Positions 1 to 9,234 are shown, numbered from the stretch's first letter. The stretch: 51,548 bases of DNA from Phycisphaerae bacterium (GCA_018052735.1 JAGPMT010000020.1:1-51548); one strand, 5' to 3'. Numbers and translations: made by a program. The notes: generated from the letters alone by a model not told the origin.

Positions 1-1640
1 TGCCGTAAGCAAGCGTCAATACCCCGTTGGGGTCGACAGAACCGTGATCGCCGGCCGAAGCGGTCACCATTACATTTACAGGATGGAATGTTACCAAAAC
101 CGCATGGTCGGCGGTGATGTTTTCCAGTGTATACGTCAGGCCGCCGGATTGAACCTCTGTCCCGTCTACTGTCCAGACGTCTACCGTGTATTCGGCATCA
201 GGAACGGCTGTAAATAATTGGCTGCTGCCGTAAGCAAGCGTCAATACCCCGTTGGGGTCGACAGAACCGTGATCGCCGGCCGAAGCGGTCACCATTACAT
301 TTACAGGATGGAATGTTACCAAAACCGCATGGTCGGCGGTGATGTTTTCCAGCGTATACGTCAGGCCGCCGGATTGAACCTCTGTTCCGTCTACTGTCCA
401 GACGTCTACCGTGTATCCGGCATCAGGAACGGCTGTAAATAATTGGCTGCTGCCGTAAGCAAGCGTCAATACCCCATTGGGGTCGACAGAACCGTGACCG
501 CCGGCCGAAGCAGTCACCGTAAAAGACAGAAGCTTGAAGGACACCAAAACCGCATGGTCGGCACGAATATCAGTCATCTCATAGGTAGTCCCGCCGGATT
601 GAACGATTTCGCCGTCTACCGTCCAGGAATCGACCGTGTATCCTTCATCGGGTGCCGCCGTAAACAATTGACTGGAACCGTAAGCAAGCGTCAATACCCC
701 GTTGGGGTCAACAGAACCGTGACCGCCGGCGGAAGCGGTCACCATTACATTTACAGGATGGAATGTTACTAAAACTACATGGTCGGCGGTGATGTTTTCC
801 AGCGTATACGTCAGGCCGCCGGATTGAACCTCTGTCCCGTCTACGCTCCAGGAATCGACCGTGTATCCAGTATCAGGAACGGCTGTAAATAATTGACTGC
901 TGCCGTAAGCAAGCGTCAATACCCCGTTGGGGTCGACAGAACCGTAATCGCCGGCGGAAGCGGTCACCGTAAAGGACAAAAGCTTGAATGTCACCAAAAC
1001 AGTATGGTCAGCGGTGATGTTTTCCAGCGTATATGTCTGGCCGCCGGATTGAACGATTTCGCCATCTATGCTCCAGGAATCGACTGTGTACCCTTCATCC
1101 GGTGCCGCCGTAAACAATTGACTGGAACCGAAAGCAAGCGTCAATACCCCGTTGGGGTCAACAGAACCGTGATCGCCGGCCGAAGCAGTCACCGTAAAAG
1201 ACAGAAGCTTGAAGGACACCAAAACCGCATGGTCGGCACGAATATCAGTCATCTCATAGGTAGTCCCGCCGGACTGAACCTCTGTTCCGTCAACTGTCCA
1301 GACGTCTACCGTGTATCCTTCATCGGGTGCCGCCGTAAACAATTGACTGGAACCGAAAGCAAGCGTCAATACCCCGTTGGGGTCAACAGAACCGTGATCG
1401 CCGGCTGAAGCGGACACCGTCACATTTACAGGATGGAATGTTACCAAAACCGTGTGGTCAGAACGAATATCAGTCATCTCATAGGTAGTCCCGCCGGACT
1501 GAACCTCTGTTCCGTCAACTGTCCAGACGTCTACCGTGTATCCTTCATCGGGTGCCGCCGTAAACAATTGACTGGAACCGTAAGCAAGCGTCAATACCCC
1601 GTTAGGATCGACAGAACCGTGATCGCCGGCAGTAACAGTA
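1..1640 (-). repeat. 225-bp tandem repeat array (75-aa InlB-type units) inside the subtilase gene
   Basis: The same landmark (gtcaataccccgttgg or a one-base variant) occurs at 15, 240, 465, 690, 915, 1140, 1365 and 1590, an exact 225-bp period with no indels. Seven full units and one divergent leading unit (about 1575-1640) are visible and the array continues off the left edge. Because 225 is a multiple of three, unit gain or loss keeps the protein in frame. Units differ in discrete sub-blocks rather than scattered substitutions. Short plus-strand open frames across the array are by-products of the repeat. Confidence 0.95.
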
Positions 1641-4192
1641 AGTGTATATATATTTACCGCAAAATTGGCTATGGCTGTATAGTTGTCATCGACTGTGATA
1701 GTTGTACTGGCTGAATAGGGATTCTGCACCTTGCCCGCATCTGCAGCGCTGCCTGTCCACTCAACAAAATGGTATCCCCCATCTGCAACCGCAGTAACAT
1801 CGACTGAATCGCCCTTGTTGTATCTAAATACACCGATGCCGGGATCCATTATTGTTCCGCCATTTGTTGAAGACAGAGTAAGAGTCTTTTGGGGTGTTAG
1901 AATAAATTCACCCGCCCCTGATACTCTTTTTACCGCTAACAGCCCAACAAAGTCGGTCTGGGGCTGGTAAATGAATGATTCTATGAATCCCTGGCCGACA
2001 TTGGTGCTGGATGCGGCAATAACCGGTCTGCCGTACAGGCCGGGCTGAAAACTGTAAAGATATAAATCGTAATCGCCGCCGCTGGGCACAAGTAAAGTAG
2101 GTTCAAACATCAGGCCGGCAGGAATAAAAATACGGCGTGCCCACACACGCTTGTCATAAGGACCGCTGCCCAATGTTTCGGACTCTATTGAATTCACGAT
2201 ATATTGGCAGGTTAAACCCTCGACAGCAGCATCGGCATTGATCAGGCCATAGCCCTCGTTGAGGTCTTTGCCTGCAGGAAATCCGCCCGGTCCCTGCGCT
2301 GCCCTTTCCAAGGTTGGAGAATAAAGACCATTTTCCCGCTGGCTATTGGTTTCCGAAGCTGTCGCACACAGAATCATCTTGACAAAAAACGGGTCCGCCG
2401 GGGAGTTAAAATCCCAAACCTTCCCATTCTGCTCAAGTGCATCAATCACCAAAGCCGCGCAGCCGGCAGCAAAGGGGCTGGCCATTGATGTGCCGCGCAT
2501 TTGCATGTAATCATTCGGCTGCTGGTCAACAAAACTCCCGCCGTCGCCGGAACCGCTGTCAACAGACATGATGTAGGTATAATAAATAGAACCGCCCGGA
2601 GCTGTAATATCCGGCTTATAATCTTCCTCCTGTCCCGGTGTTGTATTGGGATCTAAAAAGCCTTGACTGGAATAATCGGTTAATTGATTTTCATCGTTGG
2701 AAGCGGCAACTGTCAAGGCATAAGCCGCTCTGCCGGGGTCATCGACAACACGTTCCGCTGCCGTAGCCCCCTCGCCGCCGTTGCCTGCCGAAATAACAAC
2801 AAGAATGCCGTTGGCAACAGCCGTATTGATTTTCTGCCGCAAACTGGGAGAAAGGCCGGGGTCACCGATGATGCCCAGACTTAAGTTTATCACCTTTATA
2901 TTTTGTTCGATGCGATTGGCTACAAGGTCATCTATTGCCGATTCCAGCCAATTGGTATAACCGGAACCGCTGTTGGTAAACACCTTCGAAGCCGCCAATC
3001 TGCATTCGGGAGCAATGCCTGATAATCTGTTAAATCCATCACCGCTGCCGGGGTAATTTGTTATGGAATTAACCATCGCAAAACGGCCCACTACATGCTG
3101 GGCGTCAACATAATTGGCAGCCAAAGCCGGTGTATAAATCAAATCGCTGGATGCCGTAAATGTGTTGCTCTCCTGCAAAGGTGAGTAGCCGGTTGCAGGC
3201 GCTGATAGTGCTGTCCACAAGCTGTTATTAACATTCGAATCCAGTCTTACTCCCTTGGGTTTAGAAAACAGGTAAAGCGAGGTCGGAGCGCCGCCGTACC
3301 AGCTTGCAGTAGAGGAAAAGACCACCTGTCCATCGGGCAGACTGATGGGGCTGGGGATAAAGTAGCCTTTTGGCATATATGTGAGGAAGGTGATGCTCCG
3401 ATCTGTATAGTAAAGCGTACCGGTCTGCGAACCTGCCGAAACCCCCGTGCCGGCTGCAATACCAGCTACGTGGGTGCCATGGTGAAATTTATCAACAGGA
3501 ACCGATGAATTATCCGTTGTATAGTCGTGCCAAAACACACACCGTCCGGCCATATCCGGATGATCTGCATCAATGCCTGAATCAACAATAGCAATGGTAA
3601 TATTGTCCGAGCCCTTAAAACCGCTTGTGCTGCCTGCAAAACCGGGCGCCCAGACCGGCCGGACACGTCCGTTGCGTGTTGCTATATCAAGGTGGGCTTC
3701 AATCTCACGGGTTTGCTGGACCAAAACAAATTCCGAACCCATAACCTCCGGAAGCAGACGGACCTTTTGCAGAGGGATTCTCCCGTTCCAGCCATAGGAT
3801 ACGGCTTTATAGATGTAATCTACCTGCCCCCCCAGAAGCTCAAATTTCTTGAGGTGAGTATTGGCAATAGGTTCTTTAAATATCAGCTCGACTTCTATTA
3901 TCTCATCCAGCTGCCTGCGTATTTTCTCTTTGTCTGCCGGCAAAACCGCCTTTTCTGCATCCCGCATGGTCTTTTCAAGACGTCTTTCCAACTGGTCTTC
4001 AACGCCATTGGCATCGCGGTCATTCGAATATCTTTCTCCTATCAGCGGTTTGGAGGAGGAATGCGGGTGATGGGAGAACCCATTGCTGCCGGCGGCAATT
4101 CCGCAGGGAGATAGACACAATAGAAGCGCAAGGATAATATACCCTTTCTCAAACCACCCTCTGCTCCGATCGTGTTTCACACAATGCCCCAT
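1..4192 (-). CDS. Secreted subtilisin-like (S8) serine protease with C-terminal InlB-type repeats, 3' end cut by window
   Basis: The minus-strand frame is open from an ATG at 4192 to the window edge, so the C-terminus is missing. A basic N-terminus and hydrophobic stretch (about residues 17-32) form a signal peptide. The S8 triad is readable: Asp204 in IVDSGID, His238 in HGTHVAG and Ser569 in GTSMASP, with the oxyanion Asn in ISAGN. About 110 extra residues lie between the His motif and the conserved GIAPE segment, so the catalytic domain is larger than a classical subtilase. After residue about 770 come 75-residue units of the divergent InlB B-repeat type (TVTAGDHGSVDPNG start, TAAPDEGY, W.VDG). 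It probably digests extracellular or cell-surface protein. A surface anchor or sorting signal would lie off the left edge. No clear Shine-Dalgarno precedes the start. The family call is firm; the substrate is unknown. Confidence 0.9.
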   Translation of the reverse strand, partial: MGHCVKHDRSRGWFEKGYIILALLLCLSPCGIAAGSNGFSHHPHSSSKPLIGERYSNDRDANGVEDQLERRLEKTMRDAEKAVLPADKEKIRRQLDEIIEVELIFKEPIANTHLKKFELLGGQVDYIYKAVSYGWNGRIPLQKVRLLPEVMGSEFVLVQQTREIEAHLDIATRNGRVRPVWAPGFAGSTSGFKGSDNITIAIVDSGIDADHPDMAGRCVFWHDYTTDNSSVPVDKFHHGTHVAGIAAGTGVSAGSQTGTLYYTDRSITFLTYMPKGYFIPSPISLPDGQVVFSSTASWYGGAPTSLYLFSKPKGVRLDSNVNNSLWTALSAPATGYSPLQESNTFTASSDLIYTPALAANYVDAQHVVGRFAMVNSITNYPGSGDGFNRLSGIAPECRLAASKVFTNSGSGYTNWLESAIDDLVANRIEQNIKVINLSLGIIGDPGLSPSLRQKINTAVANGILVVISAGNGGEGATAAERVVDDPGRAAYALTVAASNDENQLTDYSSQGFLDPNTTPGQEEDYKPDITAPGGSIYYTYIMSVDSGSGDGGSFVDQQPNDYMQMRGTSMASPFAAGCAALVIDALEQNGKVWDFNSPADPFFVKMILCATASETNSQRENGLYSPTLERAAQGPGGFPAGKDLNEGYGLINADAAVEGLTCQYIVNSIESETLGSGPYDKRVWARRIFIPAGLMFEPTLLVPSGGDYDLYLYSFQPGLYGRPVIAASSTNVGQGFIESFIYQPQTDFVGLLAVKRVSGAGEFILTPQKTLTLSSTNGGTIMDPGIGVFRYNKGDSVDVTAVADGGYHFVEWTGSAADAGKVQNPYSASTTITVDDNYTAIANFAVNIYTLTVTAGDHGSVDPNGVLTLAYGSSQLFTAAPDEGYTVDVWTVDGTEVQSGGTTYEMTDIRSDHTVLVTFHPVNVTVSASAGDHGSVDPNGVLTLAFGSSQLFTAAPDEGYTVDVWTVDGTEVQSGGTTYEMTDIRADHAVLVSFKLLSFTVTASAGDHGSVDPNGVLTLAFGSSQLFTAAPDEGYTVDSWSIDGEIVQSGGQTYTLENITADHTVLVTFKLLSFTVTASAGDYGSVDPNGVLTLAYGSSQLFTAVPDTGYTVDSWSVDGTEVQSGGLTYTLENITADHVVLVTFHPVNVMVTASAGGHGSVDPNGVLTLAYGSSQLFTAAPDEGYTVDSWTVDGEIVQSGGTTYEMTDIRADHAVLVSFKLLSFTVTASAGGHGSVDPNGVLTLAYGSSQLFTAVPDAGYTVDVWTVDGTEVQSGGLTYTLENITADHAVLVTFHPVNVMVTASAGDHGSVDPNGVLTLAYGSSQLFTAVPDAEYTVDVWTVDGTEVQSGGLTYTLENITADHAVLVTFHPVNVMVTASAGDHGSVDPNGVLTLAYG

Positions 4193-4332
4193 ATTTATTA
4201 AAAACTGCCCAAAAGACAGCGTACTGCCTGCTGTTTTACCCCTCTTTCTATGTCATGTTTCAAAACCTTCTTGACCCTGCTGGTCAATATGGTACCGATC
4301 AGCCTTGACATCCTGATCGTTTTTTCCAACCT

Positions 4333-7212
4333 TCATTCAGGATACCATTGAGCTTTCCATAGCCATCCAGAAGCAAAACGGACAAAATCCGCTGCATTTA
4401 TAATACTATCCTTGTTCAGATCCATCATTGGATCATTCTGAAGCCACGAATCGGCAAACAGAAGCAAATCCGCCGTATCCACAGTGCCGTCGCTATTAAA
4501 ATCGGCCGGATCCATATACACTTCATCCGCTCCTATATCGACGCTGCTGCCGCATATGCGAGCTTCTCCGTCAATGTCCGCCGTTGACTGCCAGGGAACA
4601 GAAAGATTATCGCCGGCATCAAGACATGGGGATTCAGGCACAATATGATAGTTTCCGCTGACGAACCAGTCATCGTGCGGATTTGCAGGCGTATTCGGGT
4701 CAATCCACATTCCGGGATTAAGAAACAGAGGTTCACTGTCTATATTGCCGCTGCCCCAATTGAGCAGACAGGATGCATCGACTGTTATTTCGCCGGTGCC
4801 GGTTTTGATGTTGCTGTAGGAAACGGTCATTGCTGTCGGTTTGCTTGCCGGCCAGACGCGCGATGTGTTAATCAGTGCCAGCTGATTGCCGTCGGGAGAG
4901 CGATTGTCCCGGACGATGCAGTTTATAACCGAAGGATTGCTTTCCCGAAAAGAGGCTATTCCTCCGCCTTCCAGCGCCCGATTTCCGACGACGGTGCAGT
5001 TTATAAATGTCGGCTGGGACCAGTAGGCATAGAATCCCCCGCCCCTGTGATCTGCTGAATTACCCGTCACACTACAATTGATGACAAGCGGGTTGCTGGG
5101 AAGGAGATTGCCGGCAGCATCATTTCCGCCCCAGCAGCAGATGCCCCCTCCATGATGATCGGCACCGACGGCTTTATTGCCGGTAATAATACAATTGGCA
5201 ATAAGCGGCGAGGCATAGGTACAAGCGATAGCGCCGCCATACCCATCGCTGGCCATATTGCTGATAAATACACAGTCGGCAATGACAGGATTGGAACTGT
5301 AAACATAAATCGCACCGCCGTAACCAGTGGCCGCATTATTCTTAAATACGCATCGGCGGATTGTAGGATTGCTGTTTTTTTGAGATTCAATAAGACCGCC
5401 GCATTTAATGGCCCCGCCATCATACCTGCCGCCGCCGTTTATAATCGTAATGCCCTGCAAAACAGCATCATTGTCTTCTTGCCCGCGAAACCAGAAGGCC
5501 CGATGCGGACTGCTGCCTGAACCCTGACAGTCAATAATGGTGGCATTCACAATATCCGGATTTTCGGGATTTAAGCTCTGCAGAACAATCGATTTGCCTC
5601 TGAATTCGATATCGCGATTGCCGTCTCCTCGGTAAATTCCGGGAATCATCGCCAGCCGATCGCCGCTGATGGAATCATCGATTGCCTGCTGAATAACAAG
5701 GTATTGACTGCCGCTTGTTAGATTCCAAACCGGCAGGGCTTCCAATGCTCCCATATCCGCGGCGGACCCGAGAATGCGGTTCTGCCCGGCATAATCGGTC
5801 AAGCCCAGCGGATTCGAAAATGCCGGATCAGCAGCATTAATGCATGGGCTGGTTATATTCAGATGGTAATTTCCCCCGGCAGAATCTGCAAACTGCGGAT
5901 CGGCAGAGATATTCCCATCCCGGCCGGTTTGATCCGATGCATCCGGATAGTATTGGCCCTTGCTGTTGCCCCAGACATTGTTATAAGAAACAGTTGGGGA
6001 ATTGCCCGGGGCCATATAAATCCCCCAGCCGCTGCCGTTGGACGCAATAATATTGTTTTCTATGGCCGGACTGCTTCCTTCACTTTTTAGATAAATACCC
6101 GTACTGTCGTTATCGGCAATAGTATTAAATAAAATCTGAGGCCAGCTGCTGGTCATAACAATACCGGAACCATCGGTATTTTTTACAATCAAATTATTCC
6201 TAATAACGGGTGAACTCTGATAGAAAACCGCTATCCCGGCTCCATTAGTCGAGGAATTCTGCTTTATGAGATTTCTTTCAATAACGGGGGCTGACTGGTA
6301 ATAGACATATATACCGCCGCCGCCCAGACTGGATGCATTATTCTGCGTGATGGTATTTGACCTGACGGTCGGGTTGGAAAAATAGGTGATATGCACTCCG
6401 CCGCCCAGCAAGGAGCTATTCGATTCAATCGTATTTCCCTCGATCAGACTATTGCTCCACTGGCGGCAATGGATGCCGCCGCCGTAATAGTCGGCTCGGT
6501 TATTCCCGATCCGATTATCTGTAATCTCAGCATCGACGCCCTGAAATGCGACAATCGCCCCTCCATCGCCATGGTCATTAGCCGGATACTGATTGTCCGG
6601 CGGCGCATATCCATGGCTGATCAGTGCGGTATTGCTGATAAAGGTATTGCGCCGAATGACCGGGCGAATATGAACCGCCGGATTCACCGGATCAGAGGGA
6701 TTGACTGGATTGCCATACAGATAAATGGCTCCGCCTTGACCGGCAGAATTTTGGATAAATACGTTCTTTTCAATAGTGGGGGCTGACAGATTATAGCATA
6801 CCACACCCCCGCCGCATCGATTCCACCGCAGGCCCTGATATTTCCACGCAACCGCAATCCATGAACCGGTCCCTCCCCGAATCGTAAAACCCGTCAGAAT
6901 CGATTCATTATCTTCGCCGCTGCTGAAGGTAACAACAGATGCCTGTGCTGGATCATCTGGGGCTGAACCGTCAATAATCGTAGCGGCAACAACATTGGGA
7001 TCGTCCGGATCAGCAGATTGAACAGTTATTTTTTTCCCCAAAAAATTGATGTTCTCTACATACGTCCCCGGCTGAACAATAATCACATCTTTTTCTGCGG
7101 CGGCATTGATAGCGGACTGGATAGAACCATATTGGGTCGGGACATACAAAGTCCCCCCGACTAATCTTGCTGAAAAAAGAACAGACAGTAAGAAGTAAAG
7201 CTCCCTTTTCAT
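4333..7212 (-). CDS. Secreted two-lobed right-handed beta-helix protein with C-terminal dockerin
   Basis: A 959-residue protein with a short signal peptide (MKRELYFLLS to about residue 20). Two homologous lobes follow, about 22-490 and 495-895. Each opens with a Q.AI.....D.I.V.PG.Y motif followed by KSI/KITVQS..P..P..V.ATIID, typical of pectin-lyase-fold carbohydrate proteins, and then by many NNTI, GGGI and NNL-type coils. Each lobe ends with a SPC.(N/D)A.D and DIGA(D/L)E closure. Residues about 903-955 are a type I dockerin: two DxNxDGxxDxxD-like calcium loops (DFNSDGTVDTAD and DLNKDSIINAAD). No catalytic residues of a known lyase could be assigned, so it may be a binding or scaffold protein rather than an enzyme. 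No cohesin is encoded in the window. It sits 140 bp upstream of the subtilase gene on the same strand. Confidence 0.85.
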   Translation of the reverse strand: MKRELYFLLSVLFSARLVGGTLYVPTQYGSIQSAINAAAEKDVIIVQPGTYVENINFLGKKITVQSADPDDPNVVAATIIDGSAPDDPAQASVVTFSSGEDNESILTGFTIRGGTGSWIAVAWKYQGLRWNRCGGGVVCYNLSAPTIEKNVFIQNSAGQGGAIYLYGNPVNPSDPVNPAVHIRPVIRRNTFISNTALISHGYAPPDNQYPANDHGDGGAIVAFQGVDAEITDNRIGNNRADYYGGGIHCRQWSNSLIEGNTIESNSSLLGGGVHITYFSNPTVRSNTITQNNASSLGGGGIYVYYQSAPVIERNLIKQNSSTNGAGIAVFYQSSPVIRNNLIVKNTDGSGIVMTSSWPQILFNTIADNDSTGIYLKSEGSSPAIENNIIASNGSGWGIYMAPGNSPTVSYNNVWGNSKGQYYPDASDQTGRDGNISADPQFADSAGGNYHLNITSPCINAADPAFSNPLGLTDYAGQNRILGSAADMGALEALPVWNLTSGSQYLVIQQAIDDSISGDRLAMIPGIYRGDGNRDIEFRGKSIVLQSLNPENPDIVNATIIDCQGSGSSPHRAFWFRGQEDNDAVLQGITIINGGGRYDGGAIKCGGLIESQKNSNPTIRRCVFKNNAATGYGGAIYVYSSNPVIADCVFISNMASDGYGGAIACTYASPLIANCIITGNKAVGADHHGGGICCWGGNDAAGNLLPSNPLVINCSVTGNSADHRGGGFYAYWSQPTFINCTVVGNRALEGGGIASFRESNPSVINCIVRDNRSPDGNQLALINTSRVWPASKPTAMTVSYSNIKTGTGEITVDASCLLNWGSGNIDSEPLFLNPGMWIDPNTPANPHDDWFVSGNYHIVPESPCLDAGDNLSVPWQSTADIDGEARICGSSVDIGADEVYMDPADFNSDGTVDTADLLLFADSWLQNDPMMDLNKDSIINAADFVRFASGWLWKAQWYPE

Positions 7213-7355
7213 AACCCGCCTGCCGATATAATTAATTTTTTAAGATGCCCTAAAACAGAAACAATATCTCACAACCGCGGTGTTCCTGGTCTCCTCAAAA
7301 TGACAATTCTTTTCCCTGTCAGCAAAACAAAATAAACCTCATTCTAATTTGCGTT

Positions 7356-7384
7356 ATTATAGCAGAAAAAACAAACTAAGTCAA
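7356..7384 (-). promoter_or_regulatory. Sigma70-type promoter for the beta-helix gene
   Basis: On the minus strand, TTGACT (complement of 7379-7384) is followed by exactly 17 bases and a perfect TATAAT (complement of 7356-7361). This predicts transcription from about 7349 and a leader of about 135 nt before the ATG at 7212. It is the best consensus promoter seen in the window. The rest of the 7213-7530 gap is AT-rich and holds nothing else I can identify. Confidence 0.7.
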
Positions 7385-7530
7385 AGATAATGGATGGGAA
7401 ATTAAAGTCAGGAATATATCCCGGGCACCGCTATTCTTTCAAAAAACAAATCCTGCGGCAAAGTCTTATAATCCTTCCGTTTCTTCTATGTTTATCGAGA
7501 ACAATGTTTTCTGTAAATTAAAACCAAAAT

Positions 7531-7562
7531 AAAAAGGGACTCCCCTTTTAAGGGAAGTCCCT
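7531..7562 (-). terminator. Rho-independent terminator after the PEP-CTERM gene
   Basis: The arms 7535-7547 and 7550-7562 (agggactcccctt / aagggaagtccct) pair along about 13 bp with one mismatch. Read on the minus strand the hairpin is followed by TTTTTATTTT, the classic intrinsic terminator layout. It lies about 40 bp beyond the stop codon at 7605 and separates the PEP-CTERM pair from the beta-helix gene. Confidence 0.85.
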
Positions 7563-7604
7563 GTATATCAACCACTAATTTTTCAATAAAAACCGCGTCG
7601 TGTA

Positions 7605-8108
7605 TTAGGCAATCCTGCGTCTCAGCAGTAAGCTGCCAAGCGCCAGCGTTGCCAATGTAAACGGTTCGGGAACCTGATGGATAACTTGTGTGTCAACGAC
7701 GATTCCGTTGTCATCCACTAATGCGATTGTTACATCGCCCGGGCCATCACAGTGGAACAGCACTTCACTGATAAGAGTGCCCGGCTGGATCTGCCCTATC
7801 TCCATTGCGATAAATGGACTTTGAAGACCCAGATCGCCGGCCTTGCCTGCATCATCTGATACCGCAGCCAAAACACCGGCCTGAACCGACATCTTGCTTG
7901 CGTCTAAACTGCCGGGCCCCATTGTAAGCCCCATTGCAAGCAAGCCGGGAGCTGTCTGACCATCATCCCAAATACCTATCCACAGGGTATCACTCGGTTT
8001 AATAGTAACAGTACTATCGGGGGGATTGATTACACCATTGACTGTGATATACAACGACGCATTCGCCAAGCCGCAAAGAAGCAACATCATTAGTATTCTT
8101 TTCATCAT
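7605..8108 (-). CDS. Small PEP-CTERM secreted protein (paralogue 1)
   Basis: A 167-residue protein with an N-terminal signal peptide (MMKRILMMLLLCGLANA) and a PEP-CTERM sorting tail: VPEP, a hydrophobic helix and a terminal RRR cluster. Such tails are recognised by exosortase, which is not encoded in this window. The mature domain, rich in MGPGSLDAS and HCDGPGDV motifs, is shared with the next gene upstream and resembles the cohesin-like beta-sandwich domains often found on PEP-CTERM proteins, but I cannot assign a function. A strong Shine-Dalgarno (GGGAGG) precedes the ATG pair; either Met could start. It is likely co-transcribed from the 8278-8829 gene. Confidence 0.85.
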   Translation of the reverse strand: MMKRILMMLLLCGLANASLYITVNGVINPPDSTVTIKPSDTLWIGIWDDGQTAPGLLAMGLTMGPGSLDASKMSVQAGVLAAVSDDAGKAGDLGLQSPFIAMEIGQIQPGTLISEVLFHCDGPGDVTIALVDDNGIVVDTQVIHQVPEPFTLATLALGSLLLRRRIA

Positions 8109-8210
8109 AACGCCTACCTCCCAAAAAAAATCATCTCAGTTCACCATACTCCCAACACACTTCAACTACCACACTTCAGCACTCGAAACAATTCTAAAAA
8201 CTCCTACTCT

Positions 8211-8239
8211 TTCCAGATTTCTTATCCAACAATCTGGAA
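8211..8239 (-). repeat. Perfect 9-bp inverted repeat between the two PEP-CTERM genes
   Basis: TTCCAGATT (8211-8219) and AATCTGGAA (8231-8239) are exact inverses around an 11-base loop. No T-run follows on either strand, so it is not a standard terminator. Between two co-directional genes it could be an mRNA processing or stability hairpin, or a weak attenuator. This is inference from position only. Confidence 0.4.
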
Positions 8240-8277
8240 TAACTGCACAAAAACCACTCTCAGCGAGCTTATGTTTA

Positions 8278-8829
8278 TTAAGCTGCCCGGCGCTTCCGAG
8301 ACATCACAAGCGACAGTCCGCCTAAGCCCAACAGGCCAAGGGTCATGGGTTCGGGCTGATGGATTACATGGATTACTTGGCTGTCTACAATCATCCCGTT
8401 CTCATCGACCAACACGATTGTTACATCGCCCGGTCCATCGCAATGGAACAGAAGGTCTCTAATCAGCATTCCGGTCATGTTGGGCCCAATTTCAAGGGCT
8501 ACATATGGACTGAGCAAACCATACTGGGCCGCGCTATCCGGATCATTTGTCAATGCTGCCGATACACCCGCCAAGGGCTTCATTCCGCTGGCATCGAGAC
8601 TGCCGGGTCCCATTGAAATTCCCAAAGCCAAAGCACCCGGTTGTGTTTGCCCGAGGATATCCATTATCCCTATAGTAATCACATCGCTGGGGTTAATGGT
8701 TAACTTGCTGTCCGGGTAATCAATGTACATACTCCCGTACGGTCCCTCATCCCATTTCACATAAATTTTCAAACTCGCCTGTGCAGTCACCACTGAAATT
8801 AATAACATCAGTACCGCAAACTTCTTCAT
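8278..8829 (-). CDS. Small PEP-CTERM secreted protein (paralogue 2)
   Basis: A 183-residue paralogue of the downstream 167-residue protein. Both carry TI.PSD...IGI.D..GQT.PG.LA.G..MGPGSLDAS, LFHCDGPGDVTI.LVD and DSQVIH-type segments. It has an N-terminal signal peptide ending in AQA and a C-terminal PEPMTLGLLGLGGLSL helix followed by RKRR. The start is supported by AGGAGAGG just upstream. The tandem arrangement points to a local gene duplication. Function is unknown; exported and exosortase-processed by family knowledge. Confidence 0.85.
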   Translation of the reverse strand: MKKFAVLMLLISVVTAQASLKIYVKWDEGPYGSMYIDYPDSKLTINPSDVITIGIMDILGQTQPGALALGISMGPGSLDASGMKPLAGVSAALTNDPDSAAQYGLLSPYVALEIGPNMTGMLIRDLLFHCDGPGDVTIVLVDENGMIVDSQVIHVIHQPEPMTLGLLGLGGLSLVMSRKRRAA

Positions 8830-8949
8830 CTTTCCTCTCCTTTCTGATCCTTATAAACATACTCTATTCCATCCTTTTTTAGAGGAGCTGGTCAGATAGG
8901 CGCATCCTTCTCTTTCCATCTCTTCTCCGCACACACTAATTCATCCGAC

Positions 8950-8979
8950 AATTTACCCTATCTGGTCTATCCGTGTCAA
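8950..8979 (-). promoter_or_regulatory. Candidate promoter for the PEP-CTERM gene pair
   Basis: The minus strand shows a perfect TTGACA (complement of 8974-8979), an 18-base spacer and TAAATT (complement of 8950-8955). Transcription would begin near 8942, giving a leader of about 110 nt. The remaining gap to alaS (8980-9234) is T-rich on the plus strand and has no gene I can support. Confidence 0.45.
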
Positions 8980-9234
8980 CCACATTTTTACAGAATTTCA
9001 ATGGATACCATCTATCTTGTTTATATCCTATTTCAATTAAAGAACTTAAAATCAAAAACAAACTGTATTTTTTTTATATTTTCTTCCTTTTTTATTTTCC
9101 GCAAAAGTCGGTTCTGCTGATTTTGAAATATCTTCCAATTCATAGCCGGCCAATCGAATTAGTAACAGATTAATCGTCAAAAAAGACCACGATAGAGACT
9201 TTTCCAATCCAATATGCACTGCTTGTTTAACAAA

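Noticed and set aside
1-1640. Regular repeats considered as a CRISPR array
   Set aside because: The unit is 225 bp without short direct repeats and unique spacers, lies inside a coding frame, and no cas gene is present.
218-1714. Several plus-strand open frames with repeated VSKRQYP..VDRTV sequence
   Set aside because: They are antisense shadows of the 75-residue repeats of the minus-strand subtilase; period and in-frame minus-strand domain structure explain them.
4645-6786. Plus-strand frames of 60-137 residues across the beta-helix gene
   Set aside because: Low-complexity Ile/Ala-rich antisense translations of a strongly recognisable minus-strand beta-helix protein.
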